From NCBI RefSeq assembly GCF_004193775.1, contig NC_041002.1, positions 13,056,485 to 13,120,484 on the forward strand: a stretch of 64,000 nt of DNA, given 5' to 3'. Position numbers and translations under genes: made by a program. Below, piece by piece: positions 59,850-64,000 of this stretch. The notes beneath the pieces were generated by a model that saw only the letters and a list, made by a program, of their open reading frames with translations, ran no database searches and had not been told where the DNA came from. How positions within the stretch are numbered: the first letter of the stretch is position 1; the number at the start of each line of letters is the position of its first letter. Origin of the DNA: Glycine soja (Eukaryota > Streptophyta > Magnoliopsida > Fabales > Fabaceae).

Positions 59850-60780
59850 ATAATGAGTGACATAGAGCAAATGAAGGTTGATATGAAGGAGCAGATGACA
59901 ATGATGATGGAAGCAATGATGAGCATGAGGAAGATGATGGAGGTCAACGCTGCCATAGTTGTTGTTGCCAGTACTGCTACTGAGAGGGACTTGATTCACC
60001 CGTTCGGGTTCAATCAAGAGAGTCGTTCAGTCTCAGATGTAGTAGGTCAAGGAGGCGAGGCAACGACAAATGCATATGGGCCTGATTATGTCCAAGTCCA
60101 GAGTAAGTCTTCTTTTCCACCATATGGTTTGCCTCCCAATTATACACCACCTACTGTTGTATACGCTCCTGGTGAGAATATTGGTAGTTTTGCACCCGTA
60201 TTCATTGAGAATCAACAACCCCAACCAGATCATACTCATGCCCATGTCTCTCAACCTATGGGGGAAACACATAAAGCTCCCCAAGACCACACTCTGATCA
60301 GTTTCGGGGTTTATCTAGGATATACCACTGAAGGGCATGCATTTTCTGGTGTCCCTATGCCAAATGTTGCGGTCCTCAGTATCGACCATCACCACAACCT
60401 TTACATTTTGTGATGGAAGGAGGACCTCCTGCTATAGTTGAAAAGAAAAAAGTTGATCATATAAGGGAGAGGCTGAGGGTCATTGAAGGAGGAGGAAACT
60501 ATGGCTTTGCTGACATGTCAAAATTATGCTTGGTATCTAACGTGGTTATTCCTCCAAAGTTCAAGGTGCCAGAATTTGATAAGTATAAAGGAACCACTTG
60601 CCCAAAGAATCACCTGAAAATGTATTGCAGAAAGATAGGGGCGTATGCAAAAGATGAAAAACTGTGATGCATTTCTTGCAAGAGAGTCTCGCTGGGGCAG
60701 CTATTACATGATATACTAACCTGGAACCTTCCTGGTTCCGCTCCTGGAAGGACCTAATGGACGCCTTCATTAGGTAGTAT
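59850..60780 (+). pseudogene. Gypsy gag, broken and cut by a Copia insertion
   Basis: The first piece begins at the Met at about 59853 (MSDIEQMKVDMKEQMTMMME) and is a Met/Glu-rich helix followed by a Pro/Tyr-rich stretch to 60413. A frameshift leads into 60410-60667 with PPKFKVPEFDKYKGTTCPKN and HLKMYCRKIGAYAKDEKL, the conserved gag core of a plant Gypsy lineage (Tat/Ogre-like, tentative). A second frameshift and in-frame TGA and TAG codons follow before the Copia LTR begins at 60782. It cannot yield a full Gag. Confidence 0.8.
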
Positions 60781-60781
60781 C

Positions 60782-61760
60782 TGTAGATGCAAATGCCTTT
60801 GGTGTTTTGATGATGATCATGATGATATGATGCAATTGATGCAAATGGGCTTTTCAAGTTTAAATTCAAGACAATACTTTAAGAATACAAGTCACAACAT
60901 CAAGATGATCACTAGTATATTAGGAAGGGAATTCCTAATTGAATTAGCAAAATGTTTGGCCAAGTAATTTAAATTAAAAGTGTTTTTCAAAGGATTTACT
61001 CTCTGGTAATCGATTACCAGAGGATGTAATCGATTACCAGTGGCCAAATATGCTTTACAACAGCTACTAAAAATTTGAATTCAAATTTTAGACTGTGTAA
61101 TCGATTACACAATTTTGGTAATCGATTACCAGCAGTTAATAAACGTTTTAAATTCAAATTTTAAAAGCTATAATCGATTACACAAATCCTGTAATCGATT
61201 ACCGGACAAGACTTTCAGAAAAATAATTCTAAAAGTCACAACTTCTCAAAAGGTTTTTTCATGACCACCAATGGTCTATATATATGTGATTTATAACACG
61301 AATTTGCTGAGAGTTTTTCGAGAACAACAAGTGTTTATTCTCTAAAAGAGCAAAATCATTTTATCCTCTTAAGAATTCCTTGGCCAATTCAATTGCAATT
61401 CATTAAGGAATTATTTGAGTGCTCAATCTGTAAAATCTATCTCTTTTAAGAGAGATTCGTTCTTCTTCTCCTTCTAATTCTCTAAGGGATTAAGAGACCG
61501 AGGGTCTCTTGTTGTAAAAGAATTCTAAACACAAAGGAAGGATTGTCCTTGTGTGTTTAGAACTTGTAAAAGGAATTTACAAGATAGTGGAACTCTCAAG
61601 CGGGTTGCTTGGGGACTGGACGTAGGCACAAAGGTGTGGCCGAACCAGTATAAATCTGAGTTTGCACTTTCTCTTCCCTTAAACTCCTTTATTTATTATT
61701 GCTTTATATTCATATTCAAATTGTTTTATTTGAATCAATATTTAAGAAGTTCATTGTTAA
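60782..61760 (+). repeat. 5' LTR of the SIRE-like element, 3' end deleted
   Basis: It starts TGTAGATGCAAATG. It has three palindrome pairs at 61011.5/61031.5, 61102.5/61123.5 and 61175.5/61196.5. A TATA-like CTATATATATG is near 61276. A hairpin with arms ACACAAAGGA and TCCTTGTGT is at about 61530-61558. The usual LTR ending and PBS are absent: the sequence passes straight into gag codons near 61761. Confidence 0.75.
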
Positions 61761-63125
61761 GGAACTACAGATGAAGGAACTACAAATGTTAAAAGATCTA
61801 GGATAAATGCACTAACTCATGAGTATGAACTATTTAGAATGAATGAAAATGAAAATATTCAAAGCATGCAAAAGAGATTTACACATATAGTAAATCATCT
61901 AGCAGCCTTAGGTAAAGAATTTCAAAATGAGGATCTCATAAACAAGGTGTTAGGATGTTTAAGTAAAGAATGGCAACCTAAAGTAACGGCCATTACTGAA
62001 TCAAGAGATTTGTCTAACATGTCCCTTGCTACTTTATTTGGAAAGTTACAGGAACACGAGATGGAATTATTGAGATTACACCAACATGAAGAAAATGACA
62101 AGAAAAAGAAAGGAATTGCTCTTAAAGCATCATCCTCAATTCAAGAAGAAAGTGATCAGGAAAATGATCCAGATGATGATGATGATCTAAGTCTTTTTGT
62201 AAAAAGATTCAACAAGTTTCTTAAAGTAAGAGGAAATCAGAGGCGACCCAATTTTAAATCAAAGAGAAGGACAAAAACTTCATTCTCTACTTTAAAATGC
62301 TTTGAATGCAATCAACCTGGACACCTGAGGGTTGATTGTCCCATCTTCAAGAAAAAGATGGAGAAATCTGAAAAGAAAAATCTTAGTGAAAAGAAACTGA
62401 AGAAAGCATACATCACATGGGATGATAACGATATGGAATCTTCTGAAGATTCAGAAAATGAAGAGATAAATCTCTGCCTTATGGCTAAAAGTTATGAAAG
62501 TGATGAAGAGGTAACATCTTCAAATAACTTATCTATTTCTTTTGATGAATTGCAAGATGCATTTGCTGATCTGCATAAAGAGTCAATTAAACTTGCAAAG
62601 TTAGTTTCATCTTCTAAGAAAACAATTTCAAATTTAGAAAATGAAATTTCAAAATTAAACAAAGAATTAGATCATCTTAGAAATGAAGTTTCAATTTCTA
62701 AAACAAATGAAAAAGTTAATATCTCCACTATTTCTGACAAGAAAATATCAGATTCTTGTAGTTGTTGTGAAAAATATGAAAAAGAAATTAAAGAGTTAAA
62801 AAATTCACTTGCAAAATTTTCTTATAGTAAAAATAATTTAGATGTTATATTAAGTAAACAAAGATATGTTTCCAATAAGAATGGACTAGGGTATAAATCT
62901 GAAAAACAACAAAAGTTTCATAAAAACTTCTCTACTTCCACACAAAAATGTAATTCTAATTCTATCATTTGTTTCTACTGTGGAAGAAGAGGACATGGCA
63001 TATCAACCTGCTACTTCAAGAAAAATTACAGCAACATTAAAATGATATGGGTCCCAAAAGGATCCTCAGTTTATACTAACATACAAGGACCCAATAAAGT
63101 TTGGGTACCTAAGTCAAAAACTTGA
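61761..63125 (+). pseudogene. Copia Gag, N-terminally deleted, otherwise open
   Basis: The frame is open from 61761; the first Met (61839) is internal to the normal protein, since in-frame codons before it read KRSRINALTHEYELFR. From that Met there are 428 residues: a gag helical region with NHLAALGKEF and VTAITESRDLSNM, an acidic run, a CCHC knuckle (Cys154, Cys157, His162, Cys167), a long charged coiled coil, then a second knuckle (Cys378, Cys381, His386, Cys391). The doubling of the codons for GTT near 61761-61785 marks the deletion joint. Confidence 0.85.
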
Positions 63126-63142
63126 TTATGTAGGTATCTTTG

Positions 63143-64000
63143 AGGAAGAAGTGGTACATAGATAGCGGATGCTCAAAACATATGACTGGAGATGCATCAA
63201 AGTTTACACATATCTCTCCAAAGAAAAGCGGGCATGTAACGTATGGTGACAACAACAAAGGAAGAATCCTTGGAGTTGGTAAAATAGGTACAAATTCTTC
63301 AAACTCCATTGAAAATGTTCTACTTGTTGAAGGCCTTAAGCACAACCTGCTTAGCGTTAGTCAATTATGCGACAAAGGCTATCTAGTATCATTTGATTCT
63401 CAGAAATGTCTTATAGAACATAAGCATGACATTAATATAAAACATGTAGGACATAGAGTTAATAATGTTTACATGATAGACTTAAGCATAAAACTAGAAA
63501 ACAATCATTGCTTCCTTAGCAAAGATGATGATACATGGTTATGGCATAAAAGAATTGCTCACATAAACATGGATCACTTAAATAAATTAATTTCAAAAGA
63601 TTTAGTAGTTGGTTTCCCTAAATTGAAATTTGAAAAAGATAAACTATGTGATGCATGTCAAAAGGGCAAACAAACAAGAGTCTCATTCAAACCTAAAAAT
63701 GTTGTTTCAACCACTCAACCCTTACAATTATTGCATATGGATTTATTTGGTCCGTCTAGAACCATGAGTTTTGGAGGAAATTACTATGCCCTAGTTATAG
63801 TTGATGATTTCTCTAGATATACTTGGACATTATTTATTACACATAAAAGTGATGCATTCCAAGCATTTAGAAAACTTGCTAAAGTTATACAAAACAAGAA
63901 AAATCTTAAGATTGCATCCATTAGAAGTGATCATGGGGGTGAGTTTGAAAACAAATATTTTGAATTATTCTATGATGAACATGGTATTGAACACAATTTT
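63143..64000 (+). CDS. Copia Pol, partial: protease and integrase
   Basis: 286 codons open to the window edge, shifted by one base from gag, beginning 17 bases after the gag stop. Protease: [13 protein letters not shown] with the DSG triad at 63161-63169. Then [12 protein letters not shown] of the gag-pre-integrase region. Integrase zinc motif: His-x4-His (WHKRIAH) and Cys-x2-Cys (CDAC). Catalytic Asp in [11 protein letters not shown] and in SDHGGEFEN; the third acidic residue should lie beyond the window. No stop interrupts it. The nearest upstream in-frame stop is TAG at 63131-63133, so expression needs gag-pol frameshifting, or the upstream part is damaged. Confidence 0.85.

Larger units (their letters stand above)
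60782..64000 (+). mobile_element. SIRE-like Copia element, 5' part, runs off window
   Basis: Inserted in the Gypsy gag (left flank GTATC). An LTR of about 0.98 kb is followed directly by gag codons; the LTR 3' end, PBS and gag start are missing. Gag (61761-63125) and pol (63143 on) are otherwise open. The LTR shares the leader module GGACTGGACGTAGGCAC with the solo LTRs. The long coiled-coil gag fits the SIRE/Maximus lineage. Confidence 0.88.

Overview
The window is a plant nuclear segment, very probably from a legume and most likely soybean or a close Glycine relative. The grounds are plant-type introns, AT-rich intergenic DNA, abundant LTR retrotransposons including SIRE/Maximus-like Ty1/Copia elements, and the repeated palindrome GGTAATCGATTACC, which I associate with soybean repeats. 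The species call rests on recall, not on a search.

Only two single-copy genes look intact: a nuclear tRNA-His(GTG) at 10399-10470 and an 11-exon leucine-rich-repeat receptor kinase of the NIK (NSP-interacting kinase) group at 35356-39188 (+), 621 residues with all kinase motifs present. Nearly everything else is mobile-element DNA or its remains.

Layout. 1-5.7 kb: minus-strand SIRE-like LTR cut by the window edge, a CACTA terminus, a decayed MuDR-type transposase, then the 3' end and 3' LTR of a Gypsy element. 6.2-9.0 kb: a Mutator-like TIR element whose right TIR is split by a Helitron; the Helitron carries a 113-bp minisatellite. 10.4 kb: tRNA-His. 11.3-11.9 kb: a second TIR element. 12.4-13.0 kb: a broken LINE-type RNase H. 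13.2-13.7 kb: palindromic tandem repeats. 16.5 kb: a Tourist-like MITE. 17-20.8 kb: AT-rich DNA with TA microsatellites. 20.8 kb: an unidentified exon-like ORF. 21.7-24.5 kb: a minus-strand Gypsy gag relic split by a second MITE. 25.85-26.36 kb: a complete 513-bp TRIM element. 29.2-32.2 kb: another Gypsy LTR. 35.4-39.2 kb: the NIK-like gene. 40.9-47.3 kb: a complete but dead Copia element with a solo LTR nested in its RNase H region. 48.0-49.6 kb: another solo LTR. 50-51.1 kb: a GDSL-lipase scrap and a 170-bp copy of the NIK 3' end, cut by a CACTA terminus. 52.4-53.1 kb: a minus-strand Copia fragment. 53.1-60.8 kb: a Gypsy 5' LTR with PBS, leader and broken gag, interrupted by a solo LTR. 60.8-64 kb: a SIRE-like Copia element running off the window with open gag and pol frames.

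I found no unknown multi-gene system. The most unusual signals are inside the SIRE-like LTRs. All five copies carry three pairs of ATCGAT-centred palindromes whose centres are 21 bp apart (14 of 15 pairs; one is 20). Three copies carry leader hairpins with a constant GGGTACA loop and covarying stems.
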